From the NCBI GenBank assembly GCA_000761475.1, contig JQNW01000005.1:269929-333928 (forward strand): a stretch of DNA of 64,000 nt, in the 5' to 3' direction. This document shows, piece by piece, positions 15,133 to 26,661 of this stretch. Both the position numbers and the translations under genes were made by a program. The DNA is from Chromohalobacter israelensis (GTDB lineage: Bacteria; Pseudomonadota; Gammaproteobacteria; Pseudomonadales; Halomonadaceae). Below the pieces are notes generated by a model. The model searched no databases and was not told the DNA's origin. It saw only the letters and a list, made by a program, of their open reading frames with translations. Position 1 is the first letter of the stretch; every line of letters begins with the position of its first letter.

Positions 15133-15900
15133 TTACAGTTCGAGATCGTACTCGACGATGAGCGGCGCGAATTCGGAGAAGGTCGCGTCGCGGTCGATCC
15201 AGGCATCCACCACGTGGCGGCGGAACTCGGGACCGACGATCTGGTAGTCCAGACGCCAGCCTTCCTGTCGCGCGCGCGGCACTTCCTGGTCGAGCTTGGG
15301 CCACCAGGTGTACTGATTGGCGTCGCGATTGACCTCACGGAAGGTGTCGATGTAGCCCATCGGACCGAAGACCTGATCCATCCAGGCACGCTCTTCGGGG
15401 CGAAAGCCCGGCGTGGTCTGGTTGTCGGCCCAGTTGGCGAGGTCGATGGTCTTGTGCGCGATGTGCCAGGTTCCGCAGATGATGTACTCGCGGCGCTTGC
15501 GCACCATCTTGCTGAGATATTCCTGGTACTGATTCATGAAGGCCTGCTTGGCCTCCAGATCGCTGCCGTCGGGCATCAGGAAGCTGGCGATGCTGAAGCG
15601 CTCGTAATCGGCCTGCAGGAAACGCGCTTCGTTATCGCACTGGGGGAAACCCAGCCCGTACATGATGGCCTTGGGAATCGTGCGGCAATAGAGCCCCACG
15701 CCGGAGAAGCCGTCTTCCTCGGCATCCAGGAAGTAACCTTCGTACCCTTCGGGAAAGAGGATGCTGTCGTCGAGTTCGAAGCTTTTGGCCTTGAGATTCT
15801 GCACGCAGACGACGTCGGCGTCCTGGTTGGCCAGCCAGTCGAGAAACCCCCTCCCGACCGCTTCGCGGATCCCGTTGACATTGATGCTGGCGATTTTCAT
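15133..15900 (-). CDS. crc: Catabolite repression control protein Crc (catalytically dead ExoIII fold)
   Basis: This 255-residue protein has the exonuclease III/AP-endonuclease fold. Every residue that would catalyse the reaction is changed: Asn35 where ExoIII has Glu34 (VCVQNLKA), Thr144 and His146 where it has Asp151 and Asn153 (CGTWHIAH), and Glu243-Phe244 in place of the Asp-His pair near the C-terminus (FSEFAPLIVEYDL). Pseudomonas Crc has the same kind of losses, similar segments (GTW/GSLY..AH, RRFVR-like end) and the same rph-crc-pyrE neighbourhood. Crc acts with Hfq to block translation of catabolic mRNAs. An annotation as exodeoxyribonuclease III would be misleading. Confidence 0.9.
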   Translation of the reverse strand: MKIASINVNGIREAVGRGFLDWLANQDADVVCVQNLKAKSFELDDSILFPEGYEGYFLDAEEDGFSGVGLYCRTIPKAIMYGLGFPQCDNEARFLQADYERFSIASFLMPDGSDLEAKQAFMNQYQEYLSKMVRKRREYIICGTWHIAHKTIDLANWADNQTTPGFRPEERAWMDQVFGPMGYIDTFREVNRDANQYTWWPKLDQEVPRARQEGWRLDYQIVGPEFRRHVVDAWIDRDATFSEFAPLIVEYDLEL

Positions 15901-15992
15901 ACATGGTCCCTTTTTCGTCGCGCGTGTATGATACCTGAGCTTTCGACGTTTAGGTAAATGTGTAGAAACGATCAGGGTGATAGGGAGTCAGC

Positions 15993-16697
15993 GTGACCGC
16001 TCAACTGCAGCCGTACCAGCGGGAGTTCATCGAGTTCGCCATCGACGAAGGCGTGCTCAAGTTCGGTGAATTCACCCTCAAGTCCGGGCGGATCAGCCCC
16101 TATTTCTTCAACGCCGGTCTGTTCAAGAGCGGCCGTGCGCTGGCGCGCCTGGGCCGCTTCTATGCCCAGGCCATCGCGCATAGCGGGCTCGAGGCGGACG
16201 TGCTGTTCGGCCCTGCCTACAAGGGCATCCCGCTGGCGACGACCACCGCCGTGGCGCTGGCCGATCATCATGACCGCGACCTGCCGTTCGCGTTCAACCG
16301 CAAGGAAGCCAAGGCCCACGGCGAAGGCGGCAACATCGTCGGCGCGGCGCTCGCCGGTCGGGTGCTGATCATCGACGATGTCATCACCGCCGGTACCGCG
16401 ATCCGCGAGGTCATGCAGCTCATCGACGCCGCCGGTGCCGAGGCGGCCGGCGTGGTCATCGCCCTCGACCGTCAGGAGCGCGGCCAGGACGAAAACGGCC
16501 TCAAGGCGCAAAGCGCGATCCAGGAAGTGACGAGCCAGTATGGCATGCCCGTCGTCAGCATCGTGACCCTGGACCAGGTACTGGCCTACCTGGAAACGCG
16601 CCAGTCGCAGGGTGACGAGAGCGACCAGTCGCTGCGCCAGCACGCCGACGCTATCCGTGCGTATCGTGACCGTTACGGTGTGCGTCTCGACGGATAA
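15993..16697 (+). CDS. pyrE: Orotate phosphoribosyltransferase
   Basis: A 234-residue enzyme starting at GTG 15993 behind TAGGGAG. It has the type I phosphoribosyltransferase PRPP-binding motif [14 protein letters not shown] (about residues 123-136), a [11 protein letters not shown] substrate loop and the flexible-loop lysines in [13 protein letters not shown]. It converts orotate plus PRPP to OMP in pyrimidine synthesis. The protein has a slightly longer C-terminal tail (about 20 residues) than E. coli PyrE. It is divergent from crc over a 92-base intergenic region. Confidence 0.97.
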   Translation: MTAQLQPYQREFIEFAIDEGVLKFGEFTLKSGRISPYFFNAGLFKSGRALARLGRFYAQAIAHSGLEADVLFGPAYKGIPLATTTAVALADHHDRDLPFAFNRKEAKAHGEGGNIVGAALAGRVLIIDDVITAGTAIREVMQLIDAAGAEAAGVVIALDRQERGQDENGLKAQSAIQEVTSQYGMPVVSIVTLDQVLAYLETRQSQGDESDQSLRQHADAIRAYRDRYGVRLDG

Positions 16698-16777
16698 GGT
16701 TTGAAAACGGCGTTTTTAAACTGCCGTGATTATGCCATAGTGATGACAGTGTTCACCATCTTTTGCGAGAGTCTCCC

Positions 16778-17332
16778 ATGATCAAGTCACTCGGTTCCGT
16801 GCTTGCTTCCGCCGGCCTTCTGCTGGCCAGCCATCAGGCCATGGCGCTCAGCGTGTCCGCCAACGCGGGTGCCGACTCCCGAGGCATCGAGGCGAGCCAA
16901 AGCATCTTTCCCACGCTGCGGGCCAGCGTCGGTTACTTCACGTCGGACGACAGCGGGCACGATGCCGATACCTACTCCGGGTCGTTGATGTTCTCGCCGT
17001 ACCTGCCGCTGGTCGATCTGTCGGTGGGCGCGCGCTATCAATACCAGGACACGCATTTCGGTGATGGCGGCGGTGTCGGCCTGGGGGGCTCGGCCTTCGT
17101 CGACACCCCGATTCCACTGACCTCGGTGGGCGGCTACGGCTTTTATACGCCGGATGGCCTGAGTCACGGCGACATCAAGAAGAGCTATGAGTACGGTGCC
17201 CAGGCGCGGGTCAACGTCGTCTCGCAGACTTACCTGTATGGCGGCTACCGCTATTACCGCACCGACTTCGACGAGAGCGGCGAGCATACCCTCGACAGCG
17301 GGCCGGTGGTCGGCGTCAGCGTCGGCTTCTGA
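16778..17332 (+). CDS. YfaZ-like outer-membrane beta-barrel protein
   Basis: A 184-residue protein with a Sec signal peptide (about residues 1-23, ending HQAMA) followed by alternating hydrophobic/aromatic beta strands and a C-terminal Phe (VGVSVGF), characteristic of an outer-membrane barrel. Tyr-rich strands such as YGGYRYYR fit the YfaZ family. ATG 16778 is preferred over an upstream TTG because it gives a proper signal peptide. Function unknown; perhaps a small porin. Confidence 0.8.
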   Translation: MIKSLGSVLASAGLLLASHQAMALSVSANAGADSRGIEASQSIFPTLRASVGYFTSDDSGHDADTYSGSLMFSPYLPLVDLSVGARYQYQDTHFGDGGGVGLGGSAFVDTPIPLTSVGGYGFYTPDGLSHGDIKKSYEYGAQARVNVVSQTYLYGGYRYYRTDFDESGEHTLDSGPVVGVSVGF

Positions 17333-17422
17333 GGGCGCTGCAGAAAGCTCCGATCGGCGTCCCATTCGGGGCGCCGATTGCGTATCATGGGGGCTCATCG
17401 CCGCCATGGCACAGTGATCCTC

Positions 17423-17917
17423 ATGCTCGATATCGTACTCTTTGAGCCCGAAATTCCGCCCAACACGGGCAATCTCATCCGTTTGTGCGCCAATACCGGC
17501 TTCCGCCTGCATCTGATCGAGCCGCTGGGCTTCGCGCTCGACGACAAGCGTCTGCGTCGCGCGGGGCTCGACTACCACGAGTGGGCGCGGGTCAAGGTAC
17601 ATGCCGACTGGCGCGCCTTCCTGGAAAGCGTGCAGCCGGCGCGCGTGCTGGCGGTGTCCACGCGCGGTCGCACCGGCTATCACGAGGTCGCCTACCGGAA
17701 AGGCGATGCCCTGGTCTTCGGCCCCGAGACCCGCGGGCTTCCGCAGGCCATGCTCGATGCCTTGCCGCCGGCGCAGCGGCTGCGCATTCCCATGCTGCCC
17801 GACAGCCGCAGTCTGAACCTTTCCAATGCCTGCGCGATCCTGGTCTTCGAAGCCTGGCGCCAGCTCGAGTTCGCCGGGGCGGGGAGCGCCGATGCGGAGG
17901 CGGTGCCGACGTCATGA
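17423..17917 (+). CDS. trmL: tRNA (cytidine(34)-2'-O)-methyltransferase TrmL
   Basis: A 164-residue SPOUT methyltransferase. Motif 1 is [18 protein letters not shown] near the N-terminus, motif 2 is FGPETRGLP and motif 3 is [17 protein letters not shown], forming the trefoil-knot SAM site. It methylates the wobble ribose of certain leucine tRNAs. The start is placed at ATG 17423 ([10 protein letters not shown]), which is the family N-terminus; the in-frame extension upstream has no support. Its stop overlaps the rep start (ATGA), suggesting translational coupling. Confidence 0.95.
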   Translation: MLDIVLFEPEIPPNTGNLIRLCANTGFRLHLIEPLGFALDDKRLRRAGLDYHEWARVKVHADWRAFLESVQPARVLAVSTRGRTGYHEVAYRKGDALVFGPETRGLPQAMLDALPPAQRLRIPMLPDSRSLNLSNACAILVFEAWRQLEFAGAGSADAEAVPTS

Positions 17918-19962
17918 GCACCTCTCCCTCGATTCGCCAGCGCCTCGCCAAGCTCAATCCCCGCCAGCAGGAAGCCGCGCGGTATATCGACGGCCCTTGC
18001 CTGGTGCTGGCCGGTGCCGGGTCCGGCAAGACCAGCGTGATCACCACCAAGATCGCCTACCTGATCCAGGAATGCGGGATGAGCGCGCGCAAGATCGCGG
18101 CGGTGACCTTCACCAACAAGGCGGCGCGCGAGATGAAGGAGCGCGTGGGGGAGATGCTCCAGGGGCGCGAGGGCCACGGCCTGACGGTGTCCACCTTCCA
18201 CACCCTGGGGCTCAACATCATTCGCGGCGAACTGAAGACGCTGGGCTACAAGCCGGGCTTCTCGCTGTTCGATCCCGAGGATGCCAAGGCACTGCTGCGC
18301 GACTTGATGCAGAAGGAAGCGGATACCGACGCCGAGCAGATCAACGCGGTGCAGGGGCAGATTTCCCAGTGGAAGAACGACCTGGTGCTGCCGGGGCAGG
18401 CGATCTCGCACGCCGCGGATGAAGACACGCAATACGCGGCGCGGGTGTATGAAGCCTACAGCCGGCATCTCAAGGCCTACAACGCGGTCGACTTCGACGA
18501 CCTGATCCTGCTGCCGGTGGTGCTGCTGCGCGACAATCCCGACGCCCTGGCCCGCTGGCGGCGCAAGATCCAGTACATGCTGGTCGACGAGTATCAGGAC
18601 ACCAACGTCAGCCAGTATCAACTGGTCAAGCTGCTGATGGCCGAGCGCGCCACCTTCACCGTGGTCGGCGACGACGATCAGTCGATCTACGCCTGGCGCG
18701 GCGCACGCCCCGAGAACCTGGTCACCCTGGGGGAGGACTTCCCGCGCCTGAACGTCATCAAGCTCGAACAGAACTATCGCTCCACCGGTACCATTCTGCG
18801 CGCGGCCAATACCCTGATCGGCAACAATCCCCACGTCTACGAGAAGACCCTGTGGTCGGAGATGGGCCAGGGCGATGCCATTCGCGTCATCGTCAATCGT
18901 CACGAAGAGGCCGAGGCCGAGCGCGTGGCCAGCGAGATCCTCACCCGGCGCATCAAGGAGCGTGCCGAATGGCGCGATTTCGCGGTCCTTTACCGGGGCA
19001 ACTTCCAGGCGCGGTTACTGGAGCTCAAGCTTCAGCATTACCAGATTCCCTACAAGCTCTCCGGCGGCACGTCGTTCTTCTCGCGCAACGAGATCAAGGA
19101 TGCCATGGCGTACCTGCGCCTGTTGATCAACCCCGGCGATGACAACGCCTTCCTGCGTATCGTCAACGTGCCGCGTCGCGAGGTCGGGCCGGGAACACTG
19201 GAGAAGCTCGCCAACTATGCCACCGAGCGGCAGGTGTCGCTGTTCGCCGCATGTCACGAAATCGGCCTCGAGCAGGTGCTGCCCACGCGTGCGGTGGAGC
19301 GCCTGTCGCGCTTCACGCACTTCATCGACGGCGTGCGCCGGCGCATGGACCAGGGCGATGCCATCGCGGCGATTCGCGACATGCTGCGCGAGATGGATTA
19401 CGAGGCCTGGCTGTTCCAGAACGCCAGCGCCCCGACCATCGCCGAGCGGCGCATGGCCAATGTGTGGACCCTGATCGACCAGCTCGAGAAGTCGATGCAG
19501 CGCGACGATGACGACGCCGACGAGACCGACGACGTGGAGTCCGCGATTTCGCGGCTGGTATTGCGCGATATCCTCGAGCAGCAGGCCGAGGAGGACGACT
19601 CCGACCGGGTGCAGCTGCTCACCATGCATGCCTCGAAGGGGCTGGAGTTCCCGCACGTCTACCTGATGGGGCTGGAAGAAGAACTGCTGCCGCACCGCAA
19701 CGCGATCGAAGCCGGCACCATCGAAGAGGAGCGGCGCCTCGCCTACGTCGGCATCACCCGGGCGCGGCGCACCTTGACGCTGACCCTGGCCCGCCAGCGA
19801 AAGGCCTATGGCGAGCTGCTGGACTGCACGCCCAGTCGCTTTCTCGAGGAGCTTCCGCCCGACGATCTCGAATGGGAAGGTCGCGCCGACAAGGAAGACC
19901 CCGAGAAGAAGCAGGCGCGCGGCAAGGATGCCATCGCCGGACTGCGCTCGTTGCTGGGATAA
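17914..19962 (+). CDS. rep: ATP-dependent DNA helicase Rep
   Basis: A 682-residue UvrD/Rep-type superfamily 1 helicase. It starts at ATG 17914, overlapping the trmL stop. Motifs are visible: [12 protein letters not shown] (Walker A), FTNKAAREM (Ia), VDEYQDTN (II), [13 protein letters not shown] (III), LEQNYRST (IV), the [10 protein letters not shown] block (V) and [11 protein letters not shown] (VI). It translocates 3' to 5' on ssDNA and restarts blocked forks. Rep rather than UvrD is suggested by length and by the central [12 protein letters not shown] segment. A frame extending far upstream is a shadow. Confidence 0.95.
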   Translation: MSTSPSIRQRLAKLNPRQQEAARYIDGPCLVLAGAGSGKTSVITTKIAYLIQECGMSARKIAAVTFTNKAAREMKERVGEMLQGREGHGLTVSTFHTLGLNIIRGELKTLGYKPGFSLFDPEDAKALLRDLMQKEADTDAEQINAVQGQISQWKNDLVLPGQAISHAADEDTQYAARVYEAYSRHLKAYNAVDFDDLILLPVVLLRDNPDALARWRRKIQYMLVDEYQDTNVSQYQLVKLLMAERATFTVVGDDDQSIYAWRGARPENLVTLGEDFPRLNVIKLEQNYRSTGTILRAANTLIGNNPHVYEKTLWSEMGQGDAIRVIVNRHEEAEAERVASEILTRRIKERAEWRDFAVLYRGNFQARLLELKLQHYQIPYKLSGGTSFFSRNEIKDAMAYLRLLINPGDDNAFLRIVNVPRREVGPGTLEKLANYATERQVSLFAACHEIGLEQVLPTRAVERLSRFTHFIDGVRRRMDQGDAIAAIRDMLREMDYEAWLFQNASAPTIAERRMANVWTLIDQLEKSMQRDDDDADETDDVESAISRLVLRDILEQQAEEDDSDRVQLLTMHASKGLEFPHVYLMGLEEELLPHRNAIEAGTIEEERRLAYVGITRARRTLTLTLARQRKAYGELLDCTPSRFLEELPPDDLEWEGRADKEDPEKKQARGKDAIAGLRSLLG

Positions 19963-20009
19963 TCTGCCATTGCCTGAATGCCAACCGTGTCATTCGACGG
20001 AGCCCTTTT

Positions 20010-20855
20010 ATGAGCCCGCACGCCCTGCGCTCGCTACTGTTCGTTCCGGCCACGCGGCCGGACCGCATCGCCAAGGCCCTGGCCAGCCCGGCGGATGTCG
20101 TGATCGTCGATCTGGAAGATGCCGTGGCCGATGGCGACAAGGCCGCGGCCCGGGAGGCTCTGGCGGCCTTTCTGGCGGACAACCCTCAGGCCTCGCTCGT
20201 GGTGCGCGTGAACGCGCCCGCTTCCCCGCATCATGCGCTCGACCTGGCGCTGTGCGCGCGTGAAAGGGCCGTCACGCATCTGCTCGTGCCCAAGGCTGAA
20301 GCCGTCCCAGCGCTTGAGCAGGCCGCCGCCTGCGGCAAACCGCTGTGGCTGCAGATCGAAACCGCGCCAGGGCTGCTGGCGTTGCCCGGCCTGGCGGGCA
20401 TGACCGGCGTCGAGCGGCTGAGTTTCGGGGCCCTGGATCTGATCTCCGAGCTGGGACTCACACCCGAGACGCCGGGGGCGCGCCAAATGCTCGACCAGGG
20501 GCGCTACCAGCTGGTGGTCCATTCGCGCGCGGCGGGCCTGGCCGCGCCGTTCGAAAGCCCGTATCCGGCCATCGACGATACGGACGCCGTGGCGCGGGCG
20601 GCCGTTCACGCCAAGGAGATGGGCTTCGCCGGCATGCTATGCATCCATCCTCGGCAGTTGTCCGCCGTCAATCGGGCGTTTTCTCCCAGCGAGGCCGATG
20701 TCGCCTGGGCCAGGCAAGTGATCGACGGTGCTGACCGCGAGGCCGGCGCATTCAGCGTCGCGGGCCAGATGGTCGACGCGCCGGTCGTCAGCCGCGCCCG
20801 GGGCATTCTCGCCAAGCACGAGGCGAGCCACCATGGTGGACAACCCCTATCCTGA
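20010..20855 (+). CDS. CitE-like CoA ester lyase (HpcH/HpaI aldolase superfamily)
   Basis: A 281-residue TIM-barrel protein from ATG 20010 (GGAG upstream). Signatures are LLFVPATRPDRIAKAL, the acidic strand VVIVDLEDAV that contributes to Mg binding, LWLQIETAPGL carrying the catalytic-site Glu, and the C-terminal IHPRQL. It belongs to the stand-alone CitE-like group, which cleaves or hydrolyses CoA thioesters such as malyl-, citramalyl- or beta-methylmalyl-CoA; there are no citD/citF partners here. Substrate not determinable from sequence. It lies between rep and a tRNA gene and is probably in its own transcript. Confidence 0.87.
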   Translation: MSPHALRSLLFVPATRPDRIAKALASPADVVIVDLEDAVADGDKAAAREALAAFLADNPQASLVVRVNAPASPHHALDLALCARERAVTHLLVPKAEAVPALEQAAACGKPLWLQIETAPGLLALPGLAGMTGVERLSFGALDLISELGLTPETPGARQMLDQGRYQLVVHSRAAGLAAPFESPYPAIDDTDAVARAAVHAKEMGFAGMLCIHPRQLSAVNRAFSPSEADVAWARQVIDGADREAGAFSVAGQMVDAPVVSRARGILAKHEASHHGGQPLS

Positions 20856-20876
20856 CGCAGTAGGATATGCCGCGTT

Positions 20877-20953
20877 CCGCCCTTAGCTCAGCTGGATAGA
20901 GCGTTGCCCTCCGGAGGCAAAGGTCGAAGGTTCGAATCCTTCAGGGCGGGCCA
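20877..20953 (+). tRNA. tRNA-Arg (anticodon CCG)
   Basis: The cloverleaf is complete in 77 bases: acceptor CCGCCCT pairs with AGGGCGG, the discriminator is G and CCA is encoded. The D arm is GCTC/GAGC, the anticodon stem TTGCC/GGCAA encloses the loop CTCCGGA, giving anticodon CCG, and the T arm is GAAGG/CCTTC with loop TTCGAAT. It reads CGG. There is no sign of an integrated element beside it. Confidence 0.97.
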
Positions 20954-20965
20954 CGAATCGATGCC

Positions 20966-20994
20966 AAGCCCGCGACTCCTCTCGCGGGCTTTTT
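20966..20994 (+). terminator. Rho-independent terminator of the tRNA-Arg gene
   Basis: AAGCCCGCGA (20966-20975) pairs with TCGCGGGCTT (20982-20991), followed by T residues to 20994. It sits 13 bases after the tRNA 3' end. Confidence 0.88.
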
Positions 20995-21124
20995 CGTTTG
21001 CGCATATGCCATGGGCACGATTCTGTTATCCTGCCGCCATTCCATCCCGACCACCGTTGTTCATCATCGCGCACTGATTTTGCGTGACGCATGACGTGGT
21101 CGACACCCTTTACAGGATCGCCCA

Positions 21125-22522
<1,398 letters not shown>

Positions 22523-22582
22523 TTTCCCGATGGTGCTTCTGATGCTTGCCCCGATTACCGGCGCCTACTATGAAAAGGTGAT

Positions 22583-23443
22583 ATGAAAGTCCCCAAACGA
22601 CTCCAACCGCTGCTCGAAGATGGACTGATCGACGAGGTCGTCAGCCAGTTGATGAGCGGCAAGGAAGCCCAGGTCTACGTGGTGCGCTGTGGCGCAGAAC
22701 GGCGTTGCGCCAAGGTGTTCAAGGAAGCCAGTCAACGCAGCTTCAAGCAGGCCGTTCAGTATCAGGAGGGCCGCAAGGAGCGTAACAGCCGGCGTGCCCG
22801 GGCGATGGCCAAGAAGACCCGCTACGGTCAGAAGGAGCAGGAAGCGGCCTGGCTCAGCGCCGAGGTGGATGCCCTGTACCGGCTGGACGCGGCGGGGGTG
22901 CGCGTGCCTCGGCCGCATGGCTTCGTCGATGGCGTGCTGCTGATGGACCTGATCGGCGACGGCGAGGGCGGTGTCGCCCCGCGCCTGAGCGAGGTGACGC
23001 TGAGCCCGCAACAGGCGCGCGATTATCACGACCGTGTCATCGCCGACGTGGTGCGCATGCTGTGTGCCGGGCTGGTGCATGGCGATCTTTCCGAATTCAA
23101 CGTGCTGGTCGACCGCGAGGGCCCGGTGATCATCGACTTGCCCCAGGCAGTCGATGCGGCGGGCAATAACAGCGCGCCGATGCTGCTGGTGCGTGACGTC
23201 GACAAGATGCGCGACTGGTTCGGGCGCTTCGAGCCGGCGCTGCTCGACACCGACTACGGCAAGGAGATCTGGGCGCTTTTCGAGACCGGGGAATTGCATC
23301 CGGATAGCCGGCTCACCGGGCATTTCGAACCCGACACGTACAGCGTCGATGTCGTGGAGCTGATGGCGGTGATCGACGATGCGCGCGAGGAAGCCGAGGA
23401 GCGCCGCGAGCGCGCGCGCGGCGACATCGAAGACGACGACTGA
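22583..23443 (+). CDS. RIO1-like serine/threonine protein kinase
   Basis: A 286-residue RIO-type kinase from ATG 22583 behind AAAGGTG. The nucleotide-binding start is MSGKEAQVYVVRC, the ATP-anchoring lysine is in CAKVFKE, the catalytic loop is VHGDLSEFNVLV (Asp and Asn present), and the metal-binding segment is VIIDLPQAV, where the usual DFG is replaced by IDL as in RIO kinases. A highly acidic/basic C-terminal tail follows. Bacterial RIO proteins have no settled substrate; ribosome-related roles are inferred from archaeal and eukaryal members. All catalytic residues look intact. Confidence 0.88.
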   Translation: MKVPKRLQPLLEDGLIDEVVSQLMSGKEAQVYVVRCGAERRCAKVFKEASQRSFKQAVQYQEGRKERNSRRARAMAKKTRYGQKEQEAAWLSAEVDALYRLDAAGVRVPRPHGFVDGVLLMDLIGDGEGGVAPRLSEVTLSPQQARDYHDRVIADVVRMLCAGLVHGDLSEFNVLVDREGPVIIDLPQAVDAAGNNSAPMLLVRDVDKMRDWFGRFEPALLDTDYGKEIWALFETGELHPDSRLTGHFEPDTYSVDVVELMAVIDDAREEAEERRERARGDIEDDD

Positions 23444-23500
23444 GGTCTCGACTGTCGCAAGCACCATTGTCAGTATCGTTGGCGCCAATGATGCCAATGC

Positions 23501-23522
23501 GAATATTTATCATAATCATTGA
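23501..23522. promoter_or_regulatory. Fur box upstream of the TonB receptor gene
   Basis: The segment GAATATTTATCATAATCATT (23501-23520) resembles three adjoining imperfect GATAAT-type hexamers, the Fur consensus. It lies about 85 bases upstream of the receptor start, where it should repress transcription when iron is sufficient. Confidence 0.72.
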
Positions 23523-23606
23523 CTCTTGAGTCGAGGGTTTCCATACTTCGCGCTTCGGAAATGCCTCATGAAAGTGACGCCCATGACGCGTCCTCAAGGG
23601 AACACA

Positions 23607-25814
23607 ATGAACAAACCTTCCTGTCGGCCGCACGAGTCAGGCCAGTCGTGCGGCCAAGTCCGCGCGCATTTTCTTCGCAGCCGCGCGTTACCGATTGCGT
23701 TTTTCTCCACCGTCTCGGTGCTTCCCCTCTCCTCGGCATGGGCACAGTCCGATGAGGCACCTGAGCTGGAGACGGTGACGGTCACAGCCGTGAACCTCTA
23801 TGACAATGTCGGCTACACGCGCCGCACCACCGCGGCAGGCACGCGTTTCGAGCTGAGTCCCAAGGAGGTGCCGCAGTCGCTCAGCATCGTCACCGAGCAG
23901 CGCATCGAGGATCAGGATCTGCAGGACATCGAAGAGGTCCTCGCCAACACCACGGGCATCTCCGCCAGCCGCATCGACAGCAACCGCGTGTCGTTCTACT
24001 CGCGCGGTTTTCGCATCAACAGCTATCAATACGACGGCATTCCCACGCTCAACACGGACAGTCGCTGGTACTTCGGCGAGGGCTCCCAGAACACGGCGAT
24101 CTATGATCGGGTCGAGGTGGTGCGCGGCGCCAATGGCCTGATGACGGGCGCGGGGAACCCCGGGGCCTCGGTCAATTTCGTGCGCAAGCACGCGGACAGC
24201 CGCGAGCTGACAGGGTCGGTGTCCGGCACGCTCGGCAGCTGGGACCAGCGACGCGGCGTGGTCGATGTCACCACCCCGCTGACGGCGTCCGGCGATGTGC
24301 GGGCGCGGTTCGTCGGCGGCTACGACGATAGCGACTCCTATCTGGACCGCTACGCCGAGCGTGAAAAGTTCGGCTATGGGGTGATCGATGCGGACGTGAC
24401 CGATCGCACCACCCTCTCGGTGGGTTACGACTACCAGAACACGCATGCCTCGTCGCCGACCTGGGGCGGATTGCCGCTCTGGTACAGCGATGGCAGCGAG
24501 ACGGATTACAGCCGCTCGTTCAGCGTGGCCCCGGACTGGTCCTACTACGATTTCGAAGCCAGCAAGGTATTCGCCCAGCTCGACCATCGCTTCGACAACG
24601 GTTGGGAGCTGCGCGGAACGGCGACCCACGAAGAGACCGACATGGACGGCAAGCTGGCCGCACCTTACTACGAGCCCTATTTTTCGTCTCCCAACCCCGT
24701 GACGGGACAAGGTCCATTCTTCTATACCGGCTGGAACCGGGGCGAGCGCGAGGTGGACTCGGTCGACGGCTATGCGAAGGGCCCGTTCGCACTGTTCGGT
24801 CGCGCGCACGAGCTCGTCGTGGGCGGCAGCTACAGCGACCAGAGCAATGACTACGAGAACACCTTCATCGACGGCTTTGCTCCCGGCGATTTCAATCACT
24901 GGGATGGCACGGCACCGAATGCGGGATGGGCGGATTTCACGCCGTCGGAGAGCGCCAGTGTGCGGCAGAAGTCGGTCTACGGCGTCACGCGGTTCTCGCT
25001 GGCCGAACCGCTGACGCTGATCATCGGCGCACGCTATACCGACTGGCATGGCAGTACCTGGTCGAGCGGCCTGGGCAGCCATTCGCAGGACGAAGACGAC
25101 ATCACGCCGTATGGCGGCCTGGTCTACGACATCAACGATGTCTGGTCCACCTACTTGAGCTATACCGAGATTTTCCAGCCCCAAAGCTATCGCCTGGCAG
25201 GCGGTAACGGCTATCTCGATCCCCTCGTGGGCAAGAACTACGAGACCGGCATCAAGGCCGCCTGGTTCGATGGATTGCTCAACGCCTCGTTCTCGGTGTT
25301 CAGGCTCGAGCAGGATAACGTGGCCGATATTGTCAGCACCCCCGGCTCGCTCATCACCACCGCCACCCCTGTCAGCGACGTGGTCAGCGAAGGTTTCGAG
25401 GCCGAGCTGACCGGTGCGGTGACCGACGATCTCGATATGACCGTGGGGATTACCCACTACACGGCGACCTCCGCGGAAGGCTCGTTCAACACCGACCGCC
25501 CGCGTACCCAGGCCAACCTTTTCGCCAGCTACCGTGTACCACAGTGGCGTCAGCTGACGATCGGCGGGGGGGCCAGGTGGCAGAGCGATACCTTCATCGA
25601 CGACCAGGCCGCGCCCGGCGGCGGAACCCGCGATTACGAGCAGAGCAGCTACGCGGTCGCGAATGTCTTCGGTCGTTACCAGTTCACGCCGCAGCTGGCG
25701 CTACAGGTCAACGTGAAGAACCTGTTCGACGAGAAGTACTACAGCTATTTCGACACCTACGGTGTCTATGGTGAACCACGACGGGTGACCTCGACGCTGA
25801 CCTACGCGTTCTGA
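23607..25814 (+). CDS. TonB-dependent siderophore receptor
   Basis: A 735-residue outer-membrane receptor. I placed the start at ATG 23607 because AAGGGA precedes it and it gives a signal peptide ending near SSAWA. After a TonB-box-like stretch (ETVTVTA) comes the plug domain (VPQSLSIVTEQRIED, DRVEVVRGANGLMTGAGNP) and a 22-strand barrel ending in the canonical aromatic residue (LTYAF). The plug signature is that of the ferrichrome/coprogen/pyoverdine receptor group. No N-terminal signalling (STN) domain is present, so it is a transporter and not a transducer. Fur control is indicated by the box at 23501-23522. No siderophore or ABC genes are adjacent; ligand unknown. Confidence 0.9.
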   Translation: MNKPSCRPHESGQSCGQVRAHFLRSRALPIAFFSTVSVLPLSSAWAQSDEAPELETVTVTAVNLYDNVGYTRRTTAAGTRFELSPKEVPQSLSIVTEQRIEDQDLQDIEEVLANTTGISASRIDSNRVSFYSRGFRINSYQYDGIPTLNTDSRWYFGEGSQNTAIYDRVEVVRGANGLMTGAGNPGASVNFVRKHADSRELTGSVSGTLGSWDQRRGVVDVTTPLTASGDVRARFVGGYDDSDSYLDRYAEREKFGYGVIDADVTDRTTLSVGYDYQNTHASSPTWGGLPLWYSDGSETDYSRSFSVAPDWSYYDFEASKVFAQLDHRFDNGWELRGTATHEETDMDGKLAAPYYEPYFSSPNPVTGQGPFFYTGWNRGEREVDSVDGYAKGPFALFGRAHELVVGGSYSDQSNDYENTFIDGFAPGDFNHWDGTAPNAGWADFTPSESASVRQKSVYGVTRFSLAEPLTLIIGARYTDWHGSTWSSGLGSHSQDEDDITPYGGLVYDINDVWSTYLSYTEIFQPQSYRLAGGNGYLDPLVGKNYETGIKAAWFDGLLNASFSVFRLEQDNVADIVSTPGSLITTATPVSDVVSEGFEAELTGAVTDDLDMTVGITHYTATSAEGSFNTDRPRTQANLFASYRVPQWRQLTIGGGARWQSDTFIDDQAAPGGGTRDYEQSSYAVANVFGRYQFTPQLALQVNVKNLFDEKYYSYFDTYGVYGEPRRVTSTLTYAF

Positions 25815-25872
25815 GTGTCCTGGCGGGCCCCGGCGCACGTGCCAACGCCGGAGCCTGCCAGCGTCTCGGCCG

Positions 25873-26661
25873 CTAGCCGGCTGGCCGTTTCCACGCCTCG
25901 AACCATCCCAGTCCCGCCCGCGTGCCGGCGCGGGGCTTGTATTCACAGCCGATCCAGCCCTCGAACCCGTCTGCGTCCAACTGCTGGAAAAGCCACGGAT
26001 AATTCACTTCCCCGGTATCGGGTTCGTGACGCTCGGGAACGCCGGCGATCTGAATGTGGCCGACCCCTGCGCGATGACGCCGGTAGGTCGTCCAGAGGTC
26101 CCCGTCCATGATCTGGGTGTGGTAGAAATCCATCTGCACCTTGACGTTGGGCTCGCCCAGTTCGGCCACGATGGCATGCCCCTCGGCCTGATGGTTGAGG
26201 CAGTACCCCGGCATGTCGCGGGTATTGATGGGCTCGATCAGCAATTCGAGGTCGTGCTCGGCGAGGCGGCGGGCGGCATGACGCAGGTTTTCCAGATACA
26301 CCTCGCGCCATGTTTCCCGTGCCACATCCCCGGGGGCCAGCCCTGCCATGGCATGCAGGCGCGGACAGTTCAGCGCCCGGGCGTAACGAATCGCGGTCTC
26401 GACGCTGTCGCGGAACTCCGCCTCGCGCCCCGGCAGGGCGGCGATGCCGCGCTCGCCGGCGTCCCAGTCGCCCGGCGGCAGGTTGAACAGCGCCTGCTGC
26501 AAGCCATGACGTTTCAACTCGGCAGCGATGTCATCGGCCTCGAATGCATAGGGGAACAGGAACTCGACCCCTTCGAAGCCGCAGGCGGCGGCCGCGGCGA
26601 AGCGCTCCATGAAGGGCTCCTCGTTGAACATCATGGACAGGTTGGCGGCAAAGCGGGGCAT
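25873..26661 (-). CDS. hyi: Hydroxypyruvate isomerase family protein
   Basis: A 262-residue TIM-barrel isomerase of the Hyi/OtnI group. Metal-site segments are visible: [13 protein letters not shown] (Glu), [13 protein letters not shown] (Asp and His), [17 protein letters not shown] and WIGCEYKP (second Glu). It interconverts hydroxypyruvate and tartronate semialdehyde, or 2-oxo-tetronates. The start at 26661 gives the family N-terminus [11 protein letters not shown]. It is divergent from the carnitine operon and convergent with the TonB receptor; nothing else of glyoxylate metabolism is adjacent. Confidence 0.9.
   Translation of the reverse strand: MPRFAANLSMMFNEEPFMERFAAAAACGFEGVEFLFPYAFEADDIAAELKRHGLQQALFNLPPGDWDAGERGIAALPGREAEFRDSVETAIRYARALNCPRLHAMAGLAPGDVARETWREVYLENLRHAARRLAEHDLELLIEPINTRDMPGYCLNHQAEGHAIVAELGEPNVKVQMDFYHTQIMDGDLWTTYRRHRAGVGHIQIAGVPERHEPDTGEVNYPWLFQQLDADGFEGWIGCEYKPRAGTRAGLGWFEAWKRPAG

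Noticed and set aside
15133..15900. Annotation as exodeoxyribonuclease III (xthA)
   Set aside because: All catalytic residues are replaced and the rph-pyrE neighbourhood matches crc.
23688..25457. Minus-strand open frame of 589 codons opposite the TonB receptor
   Set aside because: It lies wholly inside a well-supported receptor gene and shows no domain or ribosome binding site.
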